Assembly (NCBI RefSeq): GCF_039531165.1
Contig: NZ_BAAAPN010000045.1
Coordinates: forward strand, 124,001-188,000
Reading direction: 5' to 3'
Source of the DNA: Nostocoides_A vanveenii
Lineage (GTDB): Bacteria; Actinomycetota; Actinomycetes; Actinomycetales; Dermatophilaceae
Length of the DNA stretch: 64,000 bases
Part shown: one piece after another, positions 56,146 through 63,751 of the stretch
Position numbering within the stretch: position 1 is the stretch's first letter
How the letters are laid out: every line of letters starts with the position of its first letter
Position numbers and translations under genes: made by a program
Notes under the pieces: generated by a model
Databases searched by the model: none
What the model saw: only the letters and a program-made list of their open reading frames with translations
What the model was told of the DNA's origin: nothing

Positions 56146-56670
56146 CACCACGCTCTGAGTGGCCGCGTCTTGCATGTCATTGGGGTAGTTGAACAGCCCC
56201 CAGGCTTTGGTCTGGCCCTTGGCCTCCAGGACCGGAATGGTGGCGCCGCTCTCGTCGTACCGTTGTTCATCGGTGGTCAGCGTCGTCATTTCGACATAGT
56301 TCATGCCCTGGGAGACGGCCGTCCAGCCGTAGTTCGTGCGCAATGTGGCCAGGTCGTTCCAGGTCGGATAGATCACGCCCCGAATGCATGGTCGGCTGGT
56401 CGCTCCCATGCGATTGACCACTACCCCGGTGACGACCGTGGTGATTCCGATGGATTTCAGATCGGCCGCATCCTGAAGAAGGGTGCGCATGCCTGACGTG
56501 GGCGTGCACGCCGCGGTCCAGATCGACCGCCCGAACATGATGCTCAGGTAGCTCGGTGCCGGGGCATCGAGGGCGTGGCGATCGTCCGGCACCCGCTGGG
56601 CGCTTGCAGGCGTGGCGACGGCGGTCAGCAATAGCAATGGGACAAGGGCGCGGAGGGGTTTGCTGATCAT
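55702..56670 (-). CDS. secreted protein of unknown function
   Basis: 322 residues with a signal peptide (MISKPLRALVPLLLLTAVA to ASA). The mature part has six or more Cys, probably in disulfides (for example TAACTPTSG, CNNPALPCYSFP, AWDCTSPDWRNRW), and an LKSIGITTVVTGVVVNRMG segment that suggests an alpha/beta fold. I do not recognise the family. ATG 56670 has GAGAG upstream; ATG 56676 sits too close to that site. It follows the propeller gene across an 18-bp hairpin and overlaps the run-on SRPBCC frame. Base composition looks less GC-rich than the surroundings. Confidence 0.72.
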   Translation of the reverse strand: MISKPLRALVPLLLLTAVATPASAQRVPDDRHALDAPAPSYLSIMFGRSIWTAACTPTSGMRTLLQDAADLKSIGITTVVTGVVVNRMGATSRPCIRGVIYPTWNDLATLRTNYGWTAVSQGMNYVEMTTLTTDEQRYDESGATIPVLEAKGQTKAWGLFNYPNDMQDAATQSVVSKYFSFGRLYTETPLTNTRAAATTYPYPLLTYSINGGRCNNPALPCYSFPVRSDRRTTALPDMLKVLRPAAGTYGILQLYRVVDGKSGTMGQANAWDCTSPDWRNRWTGHPENFCRNTLLAALKQRSTTAVLTTPADVAVAWGRGRP

Positions 56671-56688
56671 TGTCATCTCTCGGGAATG

Positions 56689-56731
56689 GTCGACAGGGCG
56701 GGGGCCAAGCGCGGGCCCCCGCCCTGTCGAC
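56689..56731 (-). terminator. 18-bp perfect hairpin between the two secreted-protein genes
   Basis: The arms 56689-56706 and 56714-56731 are perfectly complementary over 18 bp (outer GTCGAC, GC-rich core) with a 7-nt loop. It starts one base after the stop of the upstream propeller gene and ends just before the ribosome binding site of the next gene, so it can act as terminator and limit expression of the second gene. Confidence 0.75.
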
Positions 56732-56732
56732 G

Positions 56733-57791
56733 TCACTTGGCGAACGAGTACAACTTGCCGCTGCCGACGGCATACACCGACGGCTGACCCTGCTGGTAGG
56801 CCGGGCCGGACAAAGCGTATTGGCCCGTTGTGTAGCTCCAGCTGGTGGCGCACGACGAGCTGAACTTGTAGGTCTTTCCGTTGGTGTTGGTGGCGTAGGT
56901 GCTGCCCGTGGTGGAGTCCGCCGCCGCGCGCGAGTTGAACGATCCGCCGACTGTGGCCATGCACATCGTGAGCCCATTGGAGGAGTTGATGCTGTAGAAC
57001 TTGCCGTTGGCGCCGGTCAGGTAGACGCGGCCTTGGCCCTTTGAGCCCATGAGTTGTCCGGTGGTGCCCATATTGCGCGACCAGGACAGGGACCCGTCGG
57101 AGACGTTGTAGGCGTAGACATTGTTGCCCGCATCGGAGACATAGACGCGCCCGTCGTTGGGAGCCGAGGCCCGGCCGACGAGGTTGTAGCTCAAGGAGTG
57201 GTACCAGAGCGAATCGCCGGTGTAGGCACTCACCGCGTCGATGTAGTGGCCGTTGGCCAGCAGAATCACCCCGGCGTTGATGAATCGGGGCTCTTGCGCG
57301 CCGCTCACGCCGTAGACGTAGTCCCAGAGGAAGCTCAATGAGGTGTTGTAGCCGTAGAGCTTCGAGGCGTTCGGGAAGGCGGCGGCGACAACGCCATTGC
57401 CGTATGCCACGAGGGCGGGTCCACCTGGGCCGCTCGCCACGGCGAGCAAACCGCAGTTCGTCGCGCTCAAGGCGAGGACGTAGCCATTGGTGGTGCCGAC
57501 GTAGACGCGGTTCGTGGCGGCGTCGACGACTGGGGCGAGCGTCGCCTGGCCGTAGTTCCCGCTGGTGCACACGAGCGACCCATTGGTCGTTCGTCGAATC
57601 TCCATCGTCTTGTTCGTACCGAGGACGACGGTGCCGGACTTGCCCATGGCGACGTTGAGATACGTCTTCCCGGTGCTGACGCTCCACCGAGGCGTTACGG
57701 GTGCTGAGGCTGATGCGCTCGCTGCGGCCGACCCGATGAGGGCCAAACCGAGAGCGGTGGCGATGCTGATCGTGCGTGTGGGCGACTTCAT
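56733..57791 (-). CDS. secreted PQQ-like beta-propeller protein
   Basis: 352 residues with a signal peptide (ISIATALGLALIGSAAASASA). The mature protein is built of repeated blades, each with a Gly-x-x-Tyr/Val motif such as NRVYVGTTNGYVLALSA, GRVYVSDAGNNVYAYNVSDG, GRVYLTGANGKFYSINSSNG and PSVYAVGSGKLYSFAK. This resembles PQQ-type or outer-membrane BamB-like propellers but without PQQ ligands that I can identify. It is rich in Ser, Thr, Asn and Tyr. The ATG follows GGAGGAGA. It may be a ligand-binding or adhesion protein; the function is not known. Confidence 0.78.
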   Translation of the reverse strand: MKSPTRTISIATALGLALIGSAAASASASAPVTPRWSVSTGKTYLNVAMGKSGTVVLGTNKTMEIRRTTNGSLVCTSGNYGQATLAPVVDAATNRVYVGTTNGYVLALSATNCGLLAVASGPGGPALVAYGNGVVAAAFPNASKLYGYNTSLSFLWDYVYGVSGAQEPRFINAGVILLANGHYIDAVSAYTGDSLWYHSLSYNLVGRASAPNDGRVYVSDAGNNVYAYNVSDGSLSWSRNMGTTGQLMGSKGQGRVYLTGANGKFYSINSSNGLTMCMATVGGSFNSRAAADSTTGSTYATNTNGKTYKFSSSCATSWSYTTGQYALSGPAYQQGQPSVYAVGSGKLYSFAK

Positions 57792-57977
57792 GGCTCTCCT
57801 CCAGTGCGCTGTGGCTCGGGAATCCCCGGCTCTTGGCAATCTAGACAGCGCGATCGCCGTTGTCTCGAAAACGCAGAAGTTGCCACACGGCATCCTTCGA
57901 TAGCGCTCTATTACAGCAACACTCGTGATTCCAAGGCCCTCCGGATCGCCGACGAGCTCCGCTTGTCGCCGACCTCA

Positions 57978-57983
57978 TAGAGT
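57978..57983 (+). promoter_or_regulatory. -10 box for the leaderless peptidase S51 gene
   Basis: TAGAGT followed by 6 nt and ATG 57990. The 198-nt gap upstream (to the divergent propeller gene) shows nothing else that I recognise. Confidence 0.45.
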
Positions 57984-57989
57984 GGCCGT

Positions 57990-58721
57990 ATGCCTGCAGA
58001 CCAGCCCACCATCCTGGCCACCTCCGGCGGCTACCGCTATGGCACGCGGACGCGGATGGAGTTCGACAAGCTCGTGGAATATGCCGTCGAGCTGTCCGGG
58101 GTGACCGGACGCGCCCCGCGGGTGTGCGTCCTGGGGACCGCCTCCGGCGACCAGCGATGGTTCGCCGCCGAACTCGATGAGGCCGCGCGGGTGGCGGGCT
58201 ATGACCTGACCCCGCTCCACCTCTTCCCGATGCCCAATGTCGACGACATCGAGGCTCACCTGCTCGCGCAGGACGTCGTGTGGGTCAACGGCGGCTCGGT
58301 CGCCAACCTGCTCGCCGTGTGGGACGTGCACGAGTTGCGCCCCGTCTTCCGGCGGGTGTGGGAGGCCGGCGTCGTGCTCAGTGGCGTGTCGGCCGGCTCG
58401 ATCTGCTGGTATCGCGGCGGGTGCACCGACTCCTTCGGCCCCGATCTGCGCGCGGTCACCAACGGGCTGGCCCTGCTGCCCTACGACAACGGGGTGCATT
58501 ACGACTCCGAGGAGCAACGGCGCCCGACCATTCACCGCCTCGTCGGCGACGGGACGCTGGGCGAGACGCACTGCACCGACGACGGGGTCGGTCTGCTCTA
58601 TCGCGGAACCGAATTGATCGAGGCGGTGAGCGAGCAACTCGGCAAGGGCGCGTATGTCGTCACCCGCGGCCCCGACGGCACCGTCACCGAAGAGCGGATG
58701 GACGTTCGCGCTCTCGCGTGA
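57990..58721 (+). CDS. peptidase S51 (dipeptidase E-like) protein
   Basis: 243 residues. The class I glutamine-amidotransferase-like fold of peptidase E is recognisable: ILATSGGYRYG at the start, DVVWVNGGSVANLLAVW, and the nucleophile elbow VVLSGVSAGSICWY with Ser near residue 131-133. Family members cleave Asp-X dipeptides (PepE) or process cyanophycin; the specificity here is not known. There is no signal peptide, so it is cytoplasmic. A leaderless-type -10 box supports the ATG. Confidence 0.88.
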   Translation: MPADQPTILATSGGYRYGTRTRMEFDKLVEYAVELSGVTGRAPRVCVLGTASGDQRWFAAELDEAARVAGYDLTPLHLFPMPNVDDIEAHLLAQDVVWVNGGSVANLLAVWDVHELRPVFRRVWEAGVVLSGVSAGSICWYRGGCTDSFGPDLRAVTNGLALLPYDNGVHYDSEEQRRPTIHRLVGDGTLGETHCTDDGVGLLYRGTELIEAVSEQLGKGAYVVTRGPDGTVTEERMDVRALA

Positions 58722-58745
58722 CGGCCCGGGCCGTGCGGCCCTTGC

Positions 58746-58751
58746 TACCGT
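58746..58751 (+). promoter_or_regulatory. -10 box for the broken L7/L12-like gene
   Basis: TACCGT followed by 6 nt and ATG 58758. The promoter appears intact although the gene is not. Confidence 0.35.
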
Positions 58752-58757
58752 CGGGCC

Positions 58758-59072
58758 ATGGACGCGCTCCCCTTCTTCGTCCATGGCCGTAGTGTTCATC
58801 TGCTACCCAGGATTGGCGATGCAGGTGACCGCCGCCACCAAGGACGTGCAAAGGCGGCTGGACGTGCAGGACGACCAGATCAAGCGCACCGCCGACCGCG
58901 TCGGCGTGCCCGCATCAGAGGTCCGCGTCCTGCCGAGGTCCGCGAGGCGCTGCGCGGCGAGAAGATCCGCGCCATCAAGCCCCATCGCGACGCGACCGGC
59001 TCGGACCTGACATCTGCGAAGGAGGCTGTCGACCGGATCGAGTCGACCGGCGCCCAAGACACACCCTCGTGA
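58758..59072 (+). pseudogene. frameshifted L7/L12 C-terminal-domain-like protein
   Basis: Three frames are needed to read it. MDALPFFV starts at 58758. A second frame from about 58783 gives MAVVFICYPGLAMQVTAATK and QRRLDVQDDQIKRTADRVGV, a membrane segment plus coiled coil. From about 58930 the first frame resumes with EVREALRGEKIRAIKPHRDA and LTSAKEAVDRIE, which match the helix pattern of the ribosomal L7/L12 C-terminal domain. Actinobacteria encode such membrane-anchored L7/L12-like proteins of unknown role. Two frameshifts make this copy a probable pseudogene unless they are sequencing errors. Confidence 0.6.
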
Positions 59073-59120
59073 CCATGGGTCTGTGTGCGCGGCCCGTGAT
59101 TGGCGTGCCAGGATCTGCGC

Positions 59121-59543
59121 ATGACGATCCTCTACACCGCCGAAGCCCTCGCTACGGGGGCCGGCCGCAACGGACATACGCGCACCAAGGACGGCCACGT
59201 CGACCTCGACCTCGCCGTCCCCGTCGAGATGGGTGGTGCCGGGGGCGCGGCCAATCCCGAGGACCTCTTCGCCGCCGGGTATGCCGCCTGTTTCCACTCC
59301 GCCCTCCAACTGGTCGCGCGCCGCGCGAGGGTCGAGCTGGGCGAGTCGAGCGTCGGAGCGCGGGTCGGCATTGGCCCGACGAGCGGCGGCGGCTTCGGGC
59401 TGGAGGTCGCCCTCGAGGTGATCATTCCCGACCTGCCGGCCGACCAGGCCCAGCAACTGGCCGACGCCGCGCATCAGGTCTGCCCCTACTCCAATGCGAC
59501 CCGCGGCAACATCCCGGTCACGGTGACGGTCGCGGCGGACTGA
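59121..59543 (+). CDS. ohr: organic hydroperoxide resistance protein (Ohr/OsmC)
   Basis: 140 residues. It reduces organic peroxides with a Cys pair, usually recycled by lipoyl enzymes. The two catalytic cysteines are visible: peroxidatic Cys in AAGYAACFHSALQLV (about 57) and resolving Cys in QVCPYSNATRGN (about 119). The start YTAEALATGAGRNGH and the segment NPEDLFAAGYAACF distinguish Ohr from OsmC. The ATG has AGGA 7 nt upstream. No OhrR regulator is adjacent. It converges with the flippase gene. Confidence 0.93.
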   Translation: MTILYTAEALATGAGRNGHTRTKDGHVDLDLAVPVEMGGAGGAANPEDLFAAGYAACFHSALQLVARRARVELGESSVGARVGIGPTSGGGFGLEVALEVIIPDLPADQAQQLADAAHQVCPYSNATRGNIPVTVTVAAD

Positions 59544-59549
59544 CGTCGG

Positions 59550-60851
59550 TCAGCTCAGGCGCTCGCCGGCAAGCAGGGTCACCAGCCCCGCGAGCGAGAG
59601 CACGGCCAGGACGGTGATGGTCGTCGCGATGATCCCGCCGACCGTCGCGGGTGCGATGAAGCGGATGGCCAGGCCGACCACGATGACCGCGACCCACACC
59701 ACCACCGAGAACGTATGCCGTGCCCTCGCCACGTCGACGTACGTCACCAACTGCACCACCGCGAGCAGCATCCCCGCGGCGGCGAAGGCGGGGGCATAGG
59801 GGGCAGCCTCGGCATACGCCGATCCGGCGAGGGCGGCCGTCAGTTCGGTGTCGAAAATCCAGGTGACGACGATGGCGAGGGCACCGACGCCGGCCACGGC
59901 GGCCAGCGCCAGCCGGACGGCGCGCCCGGAGGCGCTGCGCGCCGCTACGTGCGGGAAGACCCACAAGGCGATGAAGTTGGTGCCCCAGAAGGTGACCCGG
60001 GTGAAGAGGGTCAGGAAGGCATACCAGCCCGACGCGGTCGCCGGCAGCACCGCACGCGCGAGCAGGAGGTCGGCATTCAGGAGCGCGAGGAGGGCGCCCG
60101 AACCGATGCTGGCGCGCAGCAGGCCGCTCCATCCCGGTCGGCCGTCGTTGTCGCTCGCACCCTCCGCCGTATCGATGAGCCCGACGTCGATCGTCGATTC
60201 GCTGCCGGCGACCCACTGGTGCTCGGCGTCCACGGGCCCGGCGATCCCGTCCAGCCGATCACCGCCGCGAAGCAGCACGGCTCCAACGATGTTGACGGCG
60301 ACCGCGGTAACGGCGGTCGCCCAGAGCGCGAAGTTCGGCCCGCCGCCCACGATCGCGGTCACGACGGCGGCGAGCGTGCGGCTGGCTGCGCTCAGGGCCA
60401 ACAGGACGGCGAAGGCGATGTGGCGGCCGGACCCGAGCAGAATGCCGAGTTGGCCACCGACGTACGTCTGCGGCAGTAGCACGGCGGCCAGGCCGAAGGC
60501 CGGCCACCACGACGAGAGATGGAGCAGGTGCACCACGGCCGGCGCGGCTACCACGCCGACGCCCGTGGTGGCCAGGGAGACGAGCGCGGTTCGACGGAGT
60601 AACCAGCCGATCGCTCCGGCCGGATTCAGGGCCATCGCCCGGGTGGCTTCGAGTTGGATCCCGGTCGAGGTGACGGCCAGCACCACGGAGAGCCCGAGGA
60701 GGGCACCCAACTCGCCATACCGCTCAGGCCCGAGAGCACGGGTGAGCACGACGATATAGACGTAGCCGAGGATGCCGGAGGCGAAGGTTGCGACGGCGAT
60801 GCTGGCCCCCGAGCGGGCCAGTCCCCGATCGGTCGTCCCGGTCGCGGTCAT
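59550..60851 (-). CDS. polysaccharide/lipid-linked oligosaccharide flippase-like membrane protein
   Basis: 433 residues with about 12 hydrophobic helices. The N-terminus (GASIAVATFASGILGYVYIVVLTRALGPERYGEL) is typical of the MATE/Wzx-like polysaccharide biosynthesis superfamily, which moves lipid-linked glycan units across the membrane. A hydrophilic insert of ~50 residues (DRLDGIAGPVDAEHQWVAG onward) splits the helices in the middle. It overlaps the stop of the upstream methyltransferase by 4 nt. It is the last gene of a three-gene minus-strand operon. Confidence 0.85.
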   Translation of the reverse strand: MTATGTTDRGLARSGASIAVATFASGILGYVYIVVLTRALGPERYGELGALLGLSVVLAVTSTGIQLEATRAMALNPAGAIGWLLRRTALVSLATTGVGVVAAPAVVHLLHLSSWWPAFGLAAVLLPQTYVGGQLGILLGSGRHIAFAVLLALSAASRTLAAVVTAIVGGGPNFALWATAVTAVAVNIVGAVLLRGGDRLDGIAGPVDAEHQWVAGSESTIDVGLIDTAEGASDNDGRPGWSGLLRASIGSGALLALLNADLLLARAVLPATASGWYAFLTLFTRVTFWGTNFIALWVFPHVAARSASGRAVRLALAAVAGVGALAIVVTWIFDTELTAALAGSAYAEAAPYAPAFAAAGMLLAVVQLVTYVDVARARHTFSVVVWVAVIVVGLAIRFIAPATVGGIIATTITVLAVLSLAGLVTLLAGERLS

Positions 60852-61597
60852 CGGGGCGGTGCGACTGGGGCCGGACGCTTGCGCACGACCAGCAGCAGGT
60901 TCCACGTGAGGATTTCGCGGACTCCGGGCAGCCGCAGGAGATGGCGGAAGGTGTCGGGGAGGTAGCGCGGCCGGGCCGCGAGGATCTCGATATCCGGGGT
61001 GCGTGTGGCCCACGTCAGGCCCTGGGCGATGCTCGTGCGGTGGATCGTCTCACCAAGGCGGTTCTTCGGCGGTTTGCCGTGCTTGCGCTCGTAGCGACGG
61101 GCCGCGTAGTCGCCACTGACCCAGTGCCACGGCGACGCCTCGTGGCCACCCCAGGGCGAGAGCCAGTTGGTGTAGCTGAGATAGAGCACGCCGCCGGGGC
61201 GAAGCACCCGGACCATCTCGTCGGCGACGCCCTCGACGTCCGGGACGTGCTCGAGCAGATTGCTGGAAAAGACGATGTCGATCGAGCCGGTTGCGAGGGG
61301 GAGGGCCAAAGCGGACCCGACGATGCCGCCGTCGGCGACCGAGGCAACGTGCGGGTCGTGATCGAGCGGCACATAGTGCGCTCCTGCGGCGCGGAAGGCG
61401 GCCGCGAACTGCGCCGGGCCGGCCCCGACGTCCACGACGATGCGGTCGCGGACCTCGACGTGCTCGCTCAAGGTCGCCAGCGAGTCCGCGGCGAGATGCC
61501 CGTAGAACCGATCGGGGTCGCTCTGCTCCACCAGGAAGCTGGCGAACAAATCCCGCGAGCGTCGCAGTCCCCGTCGCTGCCTGGTCGGGGCCGTCAC
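60848..61597 (-). CDS. SAM-dependent methyltransferase
   Basis: 249 residues, class I methyltransferase fold. Motif I is IVVDVGAGPAQFAAAFRAAG, followed by the acidic VPLDHDPH, the SALALPLATGSIDIVFSSNLLEHVPD block and LRPGGVLYLSYTNWLSPWGG. An additional domain (WHWVSGDYAARRYERKHGK) may position a glycan or lipid acceptor. The GTG at 61597 overlaps the end of the upstream methyltransferase; the longer frame lies within that gene. The location suggests modification of the surface glycan. The substrate is unknown. Confidence 0.82.
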   Translation of the reverse strand: MTAPTRQRRGLRRSRDLFASFLVEQSDPDRFYGHLAADSLATLSEHVEVRDRIVVDVGAGPAQFAAAFRAAGAHYVPLDHDPHVASVADGGIVGSALALPLATGSIDIVFSSNLLEHVPDVEGVADEMVRVLRPGGVLYLSYTNWLSPWGGHEASPWHWVSGDYAARRYERKHGKPPKNRLGETIHRTSIAQGLTWATRTPDIEILAARPRYLPDTFRHLLRLPGVREILTWNLLLVVRKRPAPVAPPR

Positions 61598-62469
61598 GCC
61601 GCGGCCCGGCGGGCTGTCAGGCGCAAGGTGGGGCGGGTGCTCGGCGCGAGCGCCCGCAGGCCGAGGATGGCCGGGGCGGTCACGAGCGCGCCGGCCAGCA
61701 CCGCACTGCTGCCCAGGACCCCGTCGGGCCGTCGAATGCCGCGCATCCGGGCCACCGACCCAGCGTCGGTGGTCAGGCTGTCCAGAACGAGTCGATCGAC
61801 GCGAACGTCCACCAGATCGACGGCGCGTGCGGCCCGCGCGAGCGAATCGGCCGAGAAGAACCGGACGTGCGTCGGATCCTCGAGCATCCACCAGGCCGAA
61901 CCATAGGTGCGCGGGCCCCACGAATCCCCGGCCGGAGTCAGGGCGACCATCCGGCCACCGGGTTGCAGCATGGTCGCAGCTTTGCGCATCGTGGCCAGCG
62001 GGTCGATGACGTGTTCGAGAACGTGCACCCCGACGACAAGATCGGCAGCGACCCAGGCGTCCGGGAGATCTTCGGCAGGGCCGGACCACAAGCGGCCGTG
62101 GGCCCGGACGAGTGGATCGACGCCGACATCGAGCTGCCCCGGGTCGACGCCCGACACAGCTGCGCCGGCGTCGTGGAAACGCCGCAACAGCCCGCCGGCG
62201 CCATAGCCGATCTCGAAGACGCTGCGGGGAGTGCCGTCGGCGATCAGCGCCCGGTAGGTGAGCGCGGTGCGCCACCGATCGAGGGCGGGATCGCCGCCAT
62301 ACGCCAGGTCGCGGTGGTGTGCCGCAGCCGCGGCCAGCGGCCGGCGGACGTGGCCGCATACGGGGCAGCGCTCGAGCGCGCCGCCGCCGAGGAGATGCCA
62401 GGGCAGCGTCGGTGTCGCGCAGATCTCGCACGGGCGGCCGCGTTCGAGCGTATCAAGAGGGAGCGGCAC
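61594..62469 (-). CDS. SAM-dependent methyltransferase with N-terminal zinc ribbon
   Basis: 291 residues. The N-terminus has two Cys pairs (CEIC and CPVC, about residues 14-38), a zinc ribbon typical of sugar methyltransferases. The class I fold follows: FEIGYGAGGLLRRFHDAGAA, GVDPGQ, ADLVVGVHVLEHVIDPLA and LQPGGRMVALTP. The GTG start at 62469 is preceded at 6 nt by TAGGAT (62481-62476), a leaderless promoter for the minus-strand operon. The likely target is a sugar or lipid in the glycan pathway; this is inference. Confidence 0.83.
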   Translation of the reverse strand: MPLPLDTLERGRPCEICATPTLPWHLLGGGALERCPVCGHVRRPLAAAAAHHRDLAYGGDPALDRWRTALTYRALIADGTPRSVFEIGYGAGGLLRRFHDAGAAVSGVDPGQLDVGVDPLVRAHGRLWSGPAEDLPDAWVAADLVVGVHVLEHVIDPLATMRKAATMLQPGGRMVALTPAGDSWGPRTYGSAWWMLEDPTHVRFFSADSLARAARAVDLVDVRVDRLVLDSLTTDAGSVARMRGIRRPDGVLGSSAVLAGALVTAPAILGLRALAPSTRPTLRLTARRAAA

Positions 62470-62475
62470 TCCGCT

Positions 62476-62481
62476 ATCCTA
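62476..62481 (-). promoter_or_regulatory. -10 box for the leaderless methyltransferase-flippase operon
   Basis: TAGGAT on the minus strand followed by 6 nt and GTG 62469. Confidence 0.45.
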
Positions 62482-62536
62482 ATGGCGAGTAACAACCCGG
62501 CTGTGCCGCTGTCGGGCTTCCCGGAAAGGTCCCGAC

Positions 62537-63685
62537 GTGGTCGACTGCGATCGCCTTGCCAGCAGGCCGCTGCGCATCCTCTATCTGTCCTGGCGGGACC
62601 GGGAGCACCCGGAGGCCGGTGGCTCCGAGACCTTCGTCGAGCGCACCGCCGAGATCCTCGCCGAGCACGGACACCAGGTCACTCTCTTCACCGCCCGCTT
62701 CCCGGGTGCGGCCGCGACGACCTGGCACGACCGGGTGCGCGTGGTGCGAGGCGGCGGCCGCTTCGGCGTCTATGCGCACGCGCTCAGGCACCTCGCGCGG
62801 CACCGCGATAACTACGACCTAGTCCTCGATGTCCAGAACGGCGTGCCCTTCTGGTCGCCCCTGCTGGCCCGTGTCCCGGTCGTCAACATCGTCCACCACG
62901 TCCACCGCGACCAGTGGCCGATGGTGTTGGGCAAGCAGCTTGGCGCCGTCGGGTGGTTCCTGGAGTCGCGGGTCGCGCCCTGGGCGTATCGCCGCAGCGA
63001 CTATGTGACCGTCTCGGAGGCGACGCGTTCCGACCTCGCCGAGCTCGGCATCGCCCGCGACCGGGTGTCCGTCGTCTATTCGGGCAACGACCAGCCCGCG
63101 GACCTCGACTCGTATGCCGACATCCCCCGCACGGCCGAGCCCAGCCTGATGGTTCTCGGGCGGCTGGTGCCGCACAAGCACAACGAAGTGGCCATCGACG
63201 TCGTCGCCGCCCTGGCCGAGCGCTACCCGACGCTGCAGTTGCACATCGTCGGCAGCGGCTACTGGGAAGATGCCCTGCGGGCGCACGCCCAAAGCTCCGG
63301 TGTCGGTGACCGCGTGAACTTCCACGGCTTCGTCACCGAGGCCGAGAAGCACCGGCTGCTCGCCGAGTCCTGGGTGGTGCTGATGCCCTCGCAGAAGGAG
63401 GGCTGGGGTCTGACCATCGTCGAAGCCGGACTGCACGCGACCCCCGCCATTGCCTTCGCGTATGCCGGCGGCGTCACCGAGTCGATCGTCGCGGGCGAGA
63501 CGGGGCTGCTGGCTGCGGATGTCCCCGAGCTGGTCGCCCAGGTGGACGCGCTGCTCGCCGACAACCAACTGCGTGGCAAGTACGGCGCCAACGCCCGCCG
63601 TCACGCCCGCTCCTTCAGCTGGGAGCGCACCGGCACCGAGCTCGAAGGCCACGTGCGCCGGATCGCCGTCCGCGCCCGAGGCTGA
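62537..63685 (+). CDS. glycosyltransferase family 4
   Basis: 382 residues, GT-B fold. The N-terminal domain begins RILYLSWRDREHPEAGGSE, with the loop typical of GT4 enzymes. The nucleotide-sugar domain has LMVLGRLVPHKHNEVAIDVV, LHIVGSGYWEDALRA, VNFHGFVTEAEKHRLLAESW and the retaining-enzyme signature PSQKEGWGLTIVEAGLHATP with the E-x7-E pattern. It transfers a sugar to a glycan or lipid; the donor is unknown. The GTG start has AAAGG 7 nt upstream. The stop lies inside a tandem 22-bp repeat. Confidence 0.88.
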   Translation: MVDCDRLASRPLRILYLSWRDREHPEAGGSETFVERTAEILAEHGHQVTLFTARFPGAAATTWHDRVRVVRGGGRFGVYAHALRHLARHRDNYDLVLDVQNGVPFWSPLLARVPVVNIVHHVHRDQWPMVLGKQLGAVGWFLESRVAPWAYRRSDYVTVSEATRSDLAELGIARDRVSVVYSGNDQPADLDSYADIPRTAEPSLMVLGRLVPHKHNEVAIDVVAALAERYPTLQLHIVGSGYWEDALRAHAQSSGVGDRVNFHGFVTEAEKHRLLAESWVVLMPSQKEGWGLTIVEAGLHATPAIAFAYAGGVTESIVAGETGLLAADVPELVAQVDALLADNQLRGKYGANARRHARSFSWERTGTELEGHVRRIAVRARG

Positions 63686-63746
63686 ACCGGCCTCTCGACG
63701 GGGCTGAACCGGCCTCTCGACGGGGCTGAACCGGCCTCTCGACGGG
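63681..63746 (+). repeat. three exact tandem copies of a 22-bp unit
   Basis: Units at 63681-63702, 63703-63724 and 63725-63746 are identical and begin GCTGAACCGGCC. The first unit contains the TGA stop of the glycosyltransferase gene. The array ends 5 nt before the stop of the convergent gene. Confidence 0.95.
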
Positions 63747-63751
63747 GCTGG

